From: an uncultured bacterium
GTDB taxonomy: Bacteria; Actinomycetota; Coriobacteriia; Coriobacteriales; Coriobacteriaceae
Assembly (NCBI GenBank): GCA_905216175.1
Contig: CAJMSV010000017.1
Span: forward strand, 1-23,560
Reading direction: 5' to 3'
DNA length: 23,560 bases
The notes under the pieces are model-generated. The model had not been told where the DNA came from. It was given only the letters and a program-made list of their open reading frames with translations, and did no database searches. Every line of letters starts with the position of its first letter. Position 1 is the stretch's first letter. This document shows, piece by piece, positions 15,126 to 22,333 of the stretch. Position numbers and translations under genes: made by a program.

Positions 15126-15163
15126 AGATATCTCCCTTTGCATTGGTTGCTTTACTGGGACAG

Positions 15164-15192
15164 AGTATGAGCGCTCATATGGCCATCGTAAA
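15164..15192 (-). promoter_or_regulatory. Candidate promoter of the MetE-like gene
   Basis: On the minus strand, TTTACG (15192-15187) and CATACT (15169-15164) are spaced by 17 bp, each matching four of six sigma-70-type consensus positions. The predicted transcript would start about 30 bp before the ATG. Confidence 0.4.
15166..15179. promoter_or_regulatory. Perfect 14-bp palindrome at the metE-like promoter
   Basis: TATGAGCGCTCATA is a perfect palindrome overlapping the candidate -10 element and spacer. That position would suit a repressor or a regulator contacting RNA polymerase. Confidence 0.5.
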
Positions 15193-15211
15193 ATATATGT
15201 TTATAACAGTT

Positions 15212-15234
15212 TGATATAGATGCTTCCTATATCA
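15212..15234. promoter_or_regulatory. LysR-type inverted repeat upstream of the MetE-like gene
   Basis: TGATATAG (15212-15219) is repeated inverted as CTATATCA (15227-15234), with a seven-base spacer. It lies just upstream of the candidate -35 element. LysR activators of sulfur amino acid genes typically bind such AT-rich dyads in this position. The neighbouring LysR protein is the likely binder. Confidence 0.55.
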
Positions 15235-15280
15235 GTCTGGACTGCCATAAAGAGATTTGACCCGCGCGGAGCACAGCAGC

Positions 15281-16177
15281 CTAGATATGCTGACGAATCG
15301 CGTCGATATAGGCCTGCCCATAGCGCGTGAGCGTCGTGTTCTTGCGCGTAATGATGCCGATCTCCATGTACTCGTCCGCATCGAGCGGAATCGAGATAAT
15401 ACCGGGGCCGTTAAGTTCATGGCTGATCACGCCCGAACACACCGTGTAGCCGTTGAGGCCCATGGCCAAATTGAACAACGTCGCACGGTCGCGCACGCGG
15501 ATATTCTTGCGACGCTCGAACGTCGAGGTCAGCTCCTCGGAATAGTAAAACGAGTTGTAGCTGCCCTGCTCGTAGGACAGGAACGGGTAGTCTTCCAGAT
15601 CCTCGAGCGTCACGCTGGAGCGGTCCGCCAGCGGATGGTCGGCGCAGACGAAGACATGCGGCGTGGCGCAGAAGAGCCCTTCGAACACGAGCTCGTTGGC
15701 CACCAGCATGCGCTCGATGACCTCGCGGTTATGCTCGGATAAGTACAGGATGCCCAATTCGCTTTTCATATGCGCGACATCCTCGATAATCTCGTGAGTC
15801 TGCTCCTCGCGCAGGGTGAAGTCGTAACGTGCGGCATCGAACTCGCGGATCACGTCGACAAACGCGTTGACGGCAAAGGAATAATGCTGGCAGCTCACAC
15901 TAAAGTGCGGCACCTGCTCGGATGCGCCCTTGTACTTGCCCTCGAGCAGGTCGGCCTGGTCGAGTACCTGGCGCGCATAGCCCAAGAAGGTCTCGCCTTC
16001 CTCGGACACAATGCCGCCCTTGTTGGTGCGCTCAAAGATGTGCACACCCATCTCGTTTTCGAGATCGCGAATCGACGCGGTAATCGAAGGCTGCGACACA
16101 AAGAGACGGCGCGAGGCCTCGGTAATGCTGCCGCATTCGGCAACTTTGACGACATATCTGAGCTGCTGGAGCTTCAT
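15281..16177 (-). CDS. LysR-family regulator, probable controller of the MetE-like gene
   Basis: This is a 298-aa LysR protein. The N-terminal winged helix-turn-helix (MKLQQLRYVVKVAECGSITEASRRLFVSQ, split as MKLQQLRYVVKV and GSITEASRRLFVSQPSIT) covers residues 1-60. The effector domain follows from about residue 90 and ends in LTRYGQAYIDAIRQHI. The start ending at 16177 follows AAGGAG with six bases of spacing. That site overlaps the stop codon of the HAD-phosphatase gene, ten bases upstream, so the two are probably cotranscribed and translationally coupled. The MetE-like gene follows on the same strand after a gap with dyad sites, which suggests control of methionine synthesis. Sequence alone does not fix whether it senses homocysteine, O-acetylserine or something else. 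Confidence 0.9.
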   Translation of the reverse strand: MKLQQLRYVVKVAECGSITEASRRLFVSQPSITASIRDLENEMGVHIFERTNKGGIVSEEGETFLGYARQVLDQADLLEGKYKGASEQVPHFSVSCQHYSFAVNAFVDVIREFDAARYDFTLREEQTHEIIEDVAHMKSELGILYLSEHNREVIERMLVANELVFEGLFCATPHVFVCADHPLADRSSVTLEDLEDYPFLSYEQGSYNSFYYSEELTSTFERRKNIRVRDRATLFNLAMGLNGYTVCSGVISHELNGPGIISIPLDADEYMEIGIITRKNTTLTRYGQAYIDAIRQHI

Positions 16178-16187
16178 GGCTGTCTCC

Positions 16188-17096
16188 TTAGCTGTTCGCG
16201 AGATTCGCGTCGGCTGCACCCTCCTGACGCATAAACGACGGCATCTCCCCCGTCGCGGCGCAGGCGGCAATCTGATGCAGAGCCCCGGCAACCGCATCAT
16301 CTGCCGCAGCGCCGATATGCCAGCGTGCGGCAGCCGTGACGGCCTCGTTGGCATTGGCGACTGCAACGGAGTTGGGAACGGCATCGATCATGGGCAAATC
16401 GTTATCGGAATCGCCGAATACGGCCACCTCGTCGGGCGCCAGGCCCAAAGCGTGCGCCAGCTCCAGCGCAGCGCAGCCCTTGTCCCAACCATCCGGAAGG
16501 ATGTCGAACAGGCGCACTCGGTTGTTGGGAAACACGAGCGAGAGTTCCGGCACCTCAGCGGCAACGCGCTCGCGTAGCTCCGCGAGCTCCTCACGCGAAC
16601 GGGCACTCCAGATAATCGCCTTAAACACCGGCGCGTCATCGACGACGGGACGGCACGGGGCCTCTTCGCCTTTGAGCCACGCATTGCCGCCCGACTCCAT
16701 AGCGCGACGCACACGCTCGGGATTGCTCGTCACGCAATAGGCATCGTTGCCCCAAAAGTCATCGCCCAGGCTGTAGACTTTTAGAAATGTATCGTCGGTC
16801 TCTTGCTCCAGATAGTCGGCCAAACGCATCAGAGCATCGTTGTCGATTGCGCGCGAGGCGACTACTTCGCCGTCGACAAACATCACCTGGCCGTTACAGA
16901 ACGCACCGGTCGAAAAACACTCGGAACGGTTTTTGAACATCCAGCCCATCGCGGACGGCTGACGACCCGAAACCGGCCCAAAGTGCAGACCCGCCGCCTG
17001 CATGGCATGAATACCCTCAATGGCGTAGTCGCTGGCGCCGTCATGCCCGGCTGGAATCAGCGTATCGTCCATATCGGTCAGCACAAGTTTGATCAT
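16188..17096 (-). CDS. Cof-type HAD-IIB phosphatase
   Basis: This 302-aa protein is a haloacid-dehalogenase-family hydrolase that would remove phosphate from small metabolites such as sugar phosphates or nucleotides. Motif I is DMDDT (residues 8-12, nucleophile D8, acid/base D10). Motif II lies in the GPVSGRQ segment. The Lys of motif III is in DGWDKGCAALELAHALG. Motif IV is GDSDNDLPMI. The long insert between motifs II and III is the C2B-type cap of Cof proteins. The start ending at 17096 follows GGGGGAC. The first 120 bp upstream are shared with the divergent thiamine riboswitch promoter. It overlaps the regulatory signals of the downstream LysR gene. The substrate is unknown. Confidence 0.9.
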   Translation of the reverse strand: MIKLVLTDMDDTLIPAGHDGASDYAIEGIHAMQAAGLHFGPVSGRQPSAMGWMFKNRSECFSTGAFCNGQVMFVDGEVVASRAIDNDALMRLADYLEQETDDTFLKVYSLGDDFWGNDAYCVTSNPERVRRAMESGGNAWLKGEEAPCRPVVDDAPVFKAIIWSARSREELAELRERVAAEVPELSLVFPNNRVRLFDILPDGWDKGCAALELAHALGLAPDEVAVFGDSDNDLPMIDAVPNSVAVANANEAVTAAARWHIGAAADDAVAGALHQIAACAATGEMPSFMRQEGAADANLANS

Positions 17097-17163
17097 AGAG
17101 TCCCCCAGTCATTTTCACCGCAACCATTGTAACGGTGCGCTAGTATAGGGAACAACAGATTCG

Positions 17164-17255
17164 ATGCGGGAGTGCCGGCGGTGCAAACCACAAGGCTGAG
17201 AGGGCAATGGGCCCAATCCTTTGAACCTGTCAGTTAATGCTGGCGTAGGGAGCAT
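17164..17255 (+). promoter_or_regulatory. TPP riboswitch (THI element)
   Basis: The conserved thiamine pyrophosphate aptamer is clear: GGGAGTGCC near 17168, the CTGAGAGGG core near 17195, CCTTTGAACCTGTCAGTTAA (17218-17237), and TGGCGTAGGGA before the closing helix. Outer bases ATGC (17164-17167) pair with GCAT (17252-17255) as P1. A terminator hairpin follows 12 bp later and the thiamine genes after that, so TPP binding most likely causes early termination. A TAGTAT at 17141-17146 is a possible -10 hexamer. Confidence 0.97.
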
Positions 17256-17267
17256 GCCGCCTTTACA

Positions 17268-17297
17268 GGGGCGCTGTCTATGCACAGCGCCCCTTTT
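17268..17297 (+). terminator. Riboswitch-linked terminator in the thiamine operon leader
   Basis: GGGGCGCTGT (17268-17277) pairs perfectly with ACAGCGCCCC (17284-17293) around a six-base loop, followed by TTTT. It lies between the TPP aptamer and thiM and is the expected expression platform. Confidence 0.93.
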
Positions 17298-17319
17298 CTA
17301 TGCCAAGGAGGCATGTGCA

Positions 17320-18159
17320 GTGATTGATTCGGAACAGCTTAAGCAAAATGTGGTCAAGGCCGTGGAGGAGATTCGAGCCACCAATCCGATGGCCGGCTCC
17401 ATCACCAACACGGTGACGATTGACTTTGTCGCCAACGCGCAGCTCGCCGTGGGCGGTTCGGCCGCCATGGTCTATCTGCCCGACGAGGGCGAGGCGCTCG
17501 TTGCCGGCGGCGGCGCCATCTATCTCAACATGGGCACGCTCTTCCCCATCTACGAGCAGACGATTCCCCGCGCGGCCAAGGCGGCACACGACGCCGGCAA
17601 ACCCTGGGTGCTCGATCCGGTGGGCCTAGGCATCGGTAGCCTGCGCACCCAGCTGGTAAACGAGCTCAAGCAGTACAAGCCCGCCATCGTACGCGGCAAC
17701 GCCTCCGAGATCATCGCACTCGCCGGCTTGTGGGGTCTTGAGGGCGAGGCGGCCGATCTGAGCCGCGTGCGCGGTGTCGATACCACCGACACGGTCGACG
17801 CCGCCCGCGATGCCGCCGTGGCGCTCGCCCGCTACACCGGCGGCGCCGTTGAGGTCTCGGGCGAAGTCGACCTGATCACCGACGGCACGACGGTGGCCAA
17901 GTCCCACGGCGGCAGCCCGCTCATGTCAAAGATCACCGGCTGCGGCTGCTCGCAGGGCGGCGTGCTGGCCGTGTACGCCTGCGTCACCGATCCGTTTACG
18001 GCAGCCATCTGCGGCACCGCCGTCTACAACGTTGCCGGCTCGCGTGCCGCCGCTGTCGCCGACGCCCCGGCAAGCTTTAAGGTCGCCTTTATCGATGAGC
18101 TCTACCGCGCGACCGCCCAAGATATCGCTGATAACCAACTCGAGCTCGAGGAGGCATAA
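17320..18159 (+). CDS. thiM: Hydroxyethylthiazole kinase ThiM
   Basis: This 279-aa ribokinase-fold enzyme phosphorylates 4-methyl-5-(2-hydroxyethyl)thiazole, feeding salvaged thiazole into thiamine synthesis. Family features in order are GSITNTVTIDFVANAQLAVG with GGSAAM (substrate pocket), LDPVGLGIGSLRT, IVRGNASEIIALAG and the anion-hole/catalytic GCGCSQGGVLAVYA (Cys in the usual position). The start is GTG at 17320, eight bases after AAGGAGG. An ATG at 17313 is out of frame and closes at once. It is the first gene of a three-gene operon under the TPP riboswitch; the next gene starts three bases after its stop. The operon has no thiD or thiC within this window, so pyrimidine supply must come from elsewhere. 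Confidence 0.95.
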   Translation: MIDSEQLKQNVVKAVEEIRATNPMAGSITNTVTIDFVANAQLAVGGSAAMVYLPDEGEALVAGGGAIYLNMGTLFPIYEQTIPRAAKAAHDAGKPWVLDPVGLGIGSLRTQLVNELKQYKPAIVRGNASEIIALAGLWGLEGEAADLSRVRGVDTTDTVDAARDAAVALARYTGGAVEVSGEVDLITDGTTVAKSHGGSPLMSKITGCGCSQGGVLAVYACVTDPFTAAICGTAVYNVAGSRAAAVADAPASFKVAFIDELYRATAQDIADNQLELEEA

Positions 18160-18162
18160 GCC

Positions 18163-18504
18163 ATGTCCGAGCCCGCAACTGCTGCCGGAATGAACACACT
18201 CGTCGCCGTGGCCATCGCCCCGTGCGGCACCGGCGATGAGCTGTCCGCCGAGGTCGCCGAGGTCGTGCGCGTCATTCGCGAGAGCGGCCTTCCCAACCGC
18301 ACCACCTCGATGTTCACCGAGATCGAGGGCGACTGGGACGAGGTCATGCAGGTCGTGCGCGACGCAACCTTTGTGTTGGCGAGCAAGGGCATCCGCATCG
18401 AAGTCGTGCTCAAAGCCGATATCCGGCCCGGATTTACCGACACCATGACCGGCAAGCTCGAGCGCATGGAAGCACAGATCAAGAAGCAGGAGGAAACACG
18501 ATGA
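18163..18504 (+). CDS. MTH1187/YkoF-type thiamine-binding protein
   Basis: This 113-aa ferredoxin-like protein belongs to the MTH1187/YkoF (UPF0045) family, whose B. subtilis member YkoF binds thiamine or its pyrimidine part. The core LVAVAIAPCGTGDELSAEVA, the Thr/Ser-rich strand NRTTSMFTEIEGDWDEVM, and the late IRIEVVLKADIRPG with the C-terminal helix are typical of a single-domain member. It lies between thiM and thiE, three bases after thiM and overlapping thiE by four bases (ATGA), so it is cotranscribed and probably translationally coupled. GAGGAGG in the end of thiM is its ribosome site. A role in delivering or buffering thiamine or HMP is inferred from family and context. It is soluble, with no transporter gene adjacent. 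Confidence 0.88.
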   Translation: MSEPATAAGMNTLVAVAIAPCGTGDELSAEVAEVVRVIRESGLPNRTTSMFTEIEGDWDEVMQVVRDATFVLASKGIRIEVVLKADIRPGFTDTMTGKLERMEAQIKKQEETR

Positions 18505-19196
18505 GCATCCGCGACAACCTTGATATCTCGGCCTATCTGGTACTCGGCCCCGAAAACACGCTCGGGCGCCCCGTGGGCGATGTGGTGGCCCAGGCGCTCG
18601 ACGCCGGCTTTACCTGCATCCAGGTGCGCTCCAAGGTGGCAAGCGCCCGCGAGATCATTGCGCTGACCGGCGACGCCGCACAGGCAATCGCTCAGGCCGG
18701 CAAGACCGGTCAGGTCGCCTTGCTGATCGACGACCGTCTGGACTGCGTACTCGCCGCGCGCGAGCAGGGCATTGCTGTCGACGGCGTGCACGTGGGTCAG
18801 AGCGACATTCCCGTCGAGGTCTGTCGCAAGCTGCTGGGACCCAACGCCATCGTGGGCCTTTCCGCCCGTTGCGAGGAGATGCTCGAGTACGTCAAGACCG
18901 CCGACATGAGCCTGGTCGACTACCTGGGCATCGGCCCGCTCCACGAGACCGAGACCAAGCGCGACTGCGGACGCGCGGCCGACGGCTCTATCATCACCAA
19001 GAGCTTCGAGGACCTGGCCGCACTCCACGCGGCAAGCCCCGTGCCCATCGTGGTGGGCGGCGGCGTCAAGACGGCCGACTTGCCGCAGCTCAAGGCCACC
19101 GGCGTCGACGGCTTCTTTGTGGTGAGCGCCGTCTGCAGCGCCGATGACCCCTACGCCGCGGCCAAGGAGCTCGTCGACACCTGGCAGCAGGCATAG
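18501..19196 (+). CDS. thiE: Thiamine-phosphate synthase ThiE
   Basis: This 231-aa TIM-barrel enzyme joins HMP pyrophosphate and thiazole phosphate to form thiamine phosphate. Landmarks in order are CIQVRSK (pyrophosphate site, usually QLREK), LLIDDRLDCVLAAREQGI with DGVHVGQSD, VGLSAR, DYLGIGPLHETETKRD (GP-x-TxTK loop), IVVGGGVK and GFFVVSAVCSADDP. The start overlaps the upstream gene stop (ATGA) and follows GGAGG. It is the last gene of the TPP-controlled operon. The loop after TETKRD, with CGRAADGS, is slightly longer than in many homologues. No T-rich terminator follows, only a strong hairpin at 19242. Confidence 0.95.
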   Translation: MSIRDNLDISAYLVLGPENTLGRPVGDVVAQALDAGFTCIQVRSKVASAREIIALTGDAAQAIAQAGKTGQVALLIDDRLDCVLAAREQGIAVDGVHVGQSDIPVEVCRKLLGPNAIVGLSARCEEMLEYVKTADMSLVDYLGIGPLHETETKRDCGRAADGSIITKSFEDLAALHAASPVPIVVGGGVKTADLPQLKATGVDGFFVVSAVCSADDPYAAAKELVDTWQQA

Positions 19197-19241
19197 CCAT
19201 AAGCCGAGCAGCTGATTCGCAGCCTCATATCTTCAGCAATG

Positions 19242-19287
19242 GAAAGCGCATCCCAGTTTGGACCTCCATTCCGGGATGCGCTTTCCG
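19242..19287. other. Perfect 14-bp hairpin between converging genes
   Basis: GGAAAGCGCATCCC (19242-19255) is exactly repeated inverted at 19274-19287 around an 18-base loop. Neither strand has a T-tract afterwards. It lies between the ends of thiE (+) and the patatin gene (-), so it may protect 3' ends or act as a T-less terminator. Confidence 0.6.
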
Positions 19288-19308
19288 CCGAGATGGCGGC
19301 AGCAGCCT

Positions 19309-20178
19309 CTACCCTGCCAGATATGCCTCCAGTGCCGGCAAGGTCGCCTCCGCATCGTGACGGCCGATCTGGTAGATGCGCTCGAGCTCATCGGGCTCGC
19401 GGCACAGCGACGGCACCTTCACCGATTCGCTCGGCCGCACCACAAAGATCTCGCTGGCAGCCTCGCGACGTGCCAGGTCATCGAGCGTGGCATTGTAGAC
19501 CTCATGCCGATGCTCAAGCGCTGCGACAAACTCCGGATAGTGACGGAACACGCGACGCAGCATGGGCATCACGCTGTTGGGCTGCTTCACAAAGCCCGCC
19601 GGCTGCGTGAGCACCACGATATTGCGGTCATACCCCTGCGCAAACAGCCATGCACTGGGAATAGAATCAGCCACGCCGCCATCCAGGTACTTGCGGCCCT
19701 CAATGGCGACAGGACGCGTCGCCACGGGAATTGCCGACGACGCCCGGATCCACTCGATATCGCGCTCGTCGCCATACGGCAGATCGTGATAGACGGCCTT
19801 GCCCGTCTCGATATCGGTACACACGCACGTAAATCGCATGGGGCAGGCGCGATACGCCTCCAAGTCGATGGGATCGCGCTCGATAGGCACCTCGTGATAA
19901 GCAAAGTCGGCATTGAACATATCGCCGGTTCGCAGCCAGCTGGTCACGCTCGCATAGCGCTTGTCGGCGCAATAGGCCTTGTTATAGCGAATGGCGCGGC
20001 CGATCTGGCGCGATTTAAAGTTGTAGCCAAATGCTGCGCCCGCCGAGACGCCCACCATATGGTCGCAGGTCAAACCGTGCTCCATCCAAACGTCGAGCAC
20101 GCCCGCCGTATACATACCGCGGTAGCCGCCTCCCTCGAGCGCCAGCCCCACCGTGCGCGTCATATTTGACTGTGCCAT
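19309..20178 (-). CDS. Patatin-like phospholipase
   Basis: This 289-aa protein is a predicted lipid acyl hydrolase of the patatin family, YjjU-like bacterial branch. The oxyanion-hole loop is EGGGYRGMY (residues 15-23). The nucleophile elbow is GVSAG (43-47, Ser45). The catalytic Asp is in LDGGVAD (about D166). Together these give the Ser-Asp dyad. No signal peptide or membrane segment is visible, so it is probably cytoplasmic and acts on membrane lipids or soluble esters. The start ending at 20178 has GGAG eight bases upstream; the longer frame to 20262 reads through promoter-like sequence. It stands alone, converging on the thiamine operon and divergent from the EAL remnant. Confidence 0.9.
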   Translation of the reverse strand: MAQSNMTRTVGLALEGGGYRGMYTAGVLDVWMEHGLTCDHMVGVSAGAAFGYNFKSRQIGRAIRYNKAYCADKRYASVTSWLRTGDMFNADFAYHEVPIERDPIDLEAYRACPMRFTCVCTDIETGKAVYHDLPYGDERDIEWIRASSAIPVATRPVAIEGRKYLDGGVADSIPSAWLFAQGYDRNIVVLTQPAGFVKQPNSVMPMLRRVFRHYPEFVAALEHRHEVYNATLDDLARREAASEIFVVRPSESVKVPSLCREPDELERIYQIGRHDAEATLPALEAYLAG

Positions 20179-20306
20179 GCGACCATCTCCGTTCCTGCGT
20201 TTTAAACCGGGACAAGTATACCCGTCAACATATATCGTCCCAGTCGCATTTTTATCGAACATCGCATCGTCGCGCTACCGCTTGTCGAATAATAGCCGCC
20301 CACAGT

Positions 20307-20602
20307 ATGCGCACCCATATCCCCGCACTCGAGGAAAGCGGCTTTATGGTGACGCTCGACAAGTACATTTGGCAGATTGTGCCCGTCGACGGCGATCATG
20401 GCCGCAGCACGCAAATCATTTCATCAATACTCGAGATGGCCATTCGCTCCATCTGCCCGTCGTGGTCGAAGGCGTCGAGACAAATGAGCAGGCGAACATG
20501 CTACAACAAATGGGCGCCCACTACGCTCAGGGCTTCCTCTACTACCGCCCCATGCCGGCGAAGGATTTTGAGGCATTGCTCGATGGTGGCAATAACAACT
20601 GA
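20307..20602 (+). pseudogene. Degenerate EAL-domain (c-di-GMP phosphodiesterase) remnant
   Basis: Two pieces of an EAL domain are visible in different frames. 20313-20385 encodes HIPALEESGFMVTLDKYIW, the region near the start of an EAL domain. ISSILEMA follows in the same frame at about 20416-20439. From 20450, one frame over, HLPVVVEGVETNEQANMLQQ and YAQGFLYYRPMP follow, which is the C-terminal EAL region. A normal EAL domain has roughly 100 more residues between the first two pieces and no frameshift before HLPVV. The EAL motif itself and most metal ligands are lost. It is a decayed gene, stopping at 20602. The rest of the gap, 20179-20306 and 20603-20729, holds no recognisable gene. Confidence 0.8.
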
Positions 20603-20660
20603 TACGCTCGCGCGCAAAACGCCACCGTCGAAGGGGCTATTTGTCTCCATTAGCTAACTT

Positions 20661-20691
20661 ATATCCCCAATTCAAACCGAATTGGGGATAT
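20661..20691. other. Perfect 13-bp hairpin upstream of the GGDEF gene
   Basis: ATATCCCCAATTC (20661-20673) pairs exactly with GAATTGGGGATAT (20679-20691) around the loop AAACC. It ends 38 bases before the ATG of the GGDEF gene and has no T-tract. It could be a protein-binding dyad or an mRNA leader hairpin. Confidence 0.6.
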
Positions 20692-20729
20692 GATACAAAC
20701 CGTTGTTCCGCCCAAGGAGGTTATCCATC

Positions 20730-22259
20730 ATGAACAAGTCGTATCGCATGGGCGAGCAATCGATTATTACCTATCTTCAGCGACTTGCGAATGGCGTATC
20801 GACCGCCGAACTCGATGTTGCCGCGCTGCCTGCTGAGCTACGCGCCGTTGGTGAGCAACTGCAAAAGACGCATGCCATCCTGCAACAAGAGCGCCAGCTG
20901 CTTGAGCGCAACGCCTATATCGATCCGCTCACCAACTTGGGCAACCGCAACGGATTCGACCGTCACGTCGAGCAACTCTGGCGCAAAGGCGACCCCTTCA
21001 CCTGCGCCTATATTGACATCGACCATCTCAAGCATTGCAATGATAGGTTTGGCCACGCCGAAGGCAATCGCTATATTCTGAGCATCTGCCGCACGCTCTC
21101 CGAAACCATGGAGCACAATGAGATGCTGTTCCGTATCGGTGGAGACGAGTTTGTGCTCATCTCGCTCTCCGCAAACGAGATTGAACTCGAGCAGCGCTTG
21201 GAGCAGGTACGTACCAGGCTGATCGAGGCGAGCTCAGGTGGCAAGGCGCCCATGATCGGCAGCTTTAGCTTTGGCTGCTCGCGCGTCGATCCACTTGCTG
21301 GCGACACGCGTCGCCAGATGACGATGGATGCCGATCGCAAGATGTATCGCTATAAGCTTATGCATCGTGTGCAGCAACCGAAAGACAGTGACGCGCCGCA
21401 ACGCCCAATCGTCGATCAGCTTCCCTGCAACGACCGGGTGTTCCAAGCGATCTCCATGAGCTCCGAGACGCGCTATCCGTTTATCCTCAATCTCGATACG
21501 GGAGAATCGCAATGGTCGGTCAACGCCGTGCGCGATTTTGACCTGCCCTCCCAGCACCCTTTTAACTCACTCGGCATGTGGCTCGCCCGCGTTCATCCCG
21601 AGGACCGCGACAACGTACGTGCCGAACTCGACATGGTGATAAACGGCACGTGGCACTTCCACTACATGCAGTATCGCGTAATGGATGCCACCGGAAAATA
21701 CGTGCTTTGCGACTGCACGGGCTACCGCTTGGACGGCACCGATACCGAGCCCGGCATGTATGTGGGCATTATCATCAACCGAAGCTTGGCAGATACGACC
21801 GATTCCGTGACCGGCTTGGGCGATATTCACGCCCTGGTCAACGCCATTGGCGAAATGCGTCGCGTGGCGCGCAAGGCTGGTTTGATCGCCATCAAAATCG
21901 ACGATATCGCTCAGGTTAATGCCCGCTTTGGCTTTGATGCGGGCGACCGCGTTTTGGCAGAAAGCGCCGCCTGCCTCATGGAATGCTCGCGCGGCAAGGG
22001 TCGCCTGTTCCGCTCGACGGGGCCGACGTTCGCGGCGCTTTTCGACGACTTTGATCCCGAAGAGACCGACGCGATCGCAGAAGAAATCGAGCGGTTCCTG
22101 GGTTCTCCCGTGCTCATCGGCTCGCTTGAATATCAGCCACCCATTCGTGTGGCCACGCTTCATCTGGACGCTGTCGATCGACAGCCCGTTTCCATTTTGA
22201 ACGAGCTCAAAGCGTTGCTCGGGAAAGCCGTGCAGGTGCCAGGTACCAAACTGGATTAG
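20730..22259 (+). CDS. GGDEF-PAS-degenerate GGDEF protein (putative diguanylate cyclase)
   Basis: This is a 509-aa cytoplasmic protein. A helical N-terminal part (to about residue 60) leads into a complete GGDEF domain: NLGNRNGFDRHV, YIDIDHLKHCNDRFGHAEGN (metal Asp and substrate site) and RIGGDEF (GGDEF at 137-141). It could therefore make c-di-GMP. I see no RxxD inhibitory site just before the motif. Residues about 230-365 resemble a PAS domain (LARVHPEDRDNVRAELDMV and GMYVGIIINRS). A second GGDEF-like domain follows (TDSVTGLGDIHALVNAI), but its signature reads RSTGPTFAALF, so it is inactive and perhaps regulatory. There are no membrane helices. The ATG at 20730 follows AAGGAGG; the longer in-frame start lacks a site. 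The decayed EAL remnant lies directly upstream. Confidence 0.9.
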   Translation: MNKSYRMGEQSIITYLQRLANGVSTAELDVAALPAELRAVGEQLQKTHAILQQERQLLERNAYIDPLTNLGNRNGFDRHVEQLWRKGDPFTCAYIDIDHLKHCNDRFGHAEGNRYILSICRTLSETMEHNEMLFRIGGDEFVLISLSANEIELEQRLEQVRTRLIEASSGGKAPMIGSFSFGCSRVDPLAGDTRRQMTMDADRKMYRYKLMHRVQQPKDSDAPQRPIVDQLPCNDRVFQAISMSSETRYPFILNLDTGESQWSVNAVRDFDLPSQHPFNSLGMWLARVHPEDRDNVRAELDMVINGTWHFHYMQYRVMDATGKYVLCDCTGYRLDGTDTEPGMYVGIIINRSLADTTDSVTGLGDIHALVNAIGEMRRVARKAGLIAIKIDDIAQVNARFGFDAGDRVLAESAACLMECSRGKGRLFRSTGPTFAALFDDFDPEETDAIAEEIERFLGSPVLIGSLEYQPPIRVATLHLDAVDRQPVSILNELKALLGKAVQVPGTKLD

Positions 22260-22290
22260 CACCGCGCCCGCGCCGCCTCCCCCATCGTGC

Positions 22291-22327
22291 GATAATCCTC
22301 TGCAGAAGTCACCAAAAGCAGAGGGAG
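22291..22327 (+). promoter_or_regulatory. -10-like hexamer and inverted repeat before the flavoprotein gene
   Basis: TGCGATAAT (22288-22296) resembles an extended -10. CCTCTGC (22297-22303) is repeated inverted as GCAGAGG (22318-22324), which overlaps the GAGGGAG ribosome site. If the transcript starts before 22297 the hairpin could hide that site; otherwise the repeat may bind a regulator. Confidence 0.4.
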
Positions 22328-22333
22328 TTTGTG

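Noticed and set aside
15126..15280. SAM riboswitch or T-box before the MetE-like gene
   Set aside because: There is no K-turn, T-box sequence or terminator pair. The region instead shows DNA dyads typical of protein-controlled promoters.
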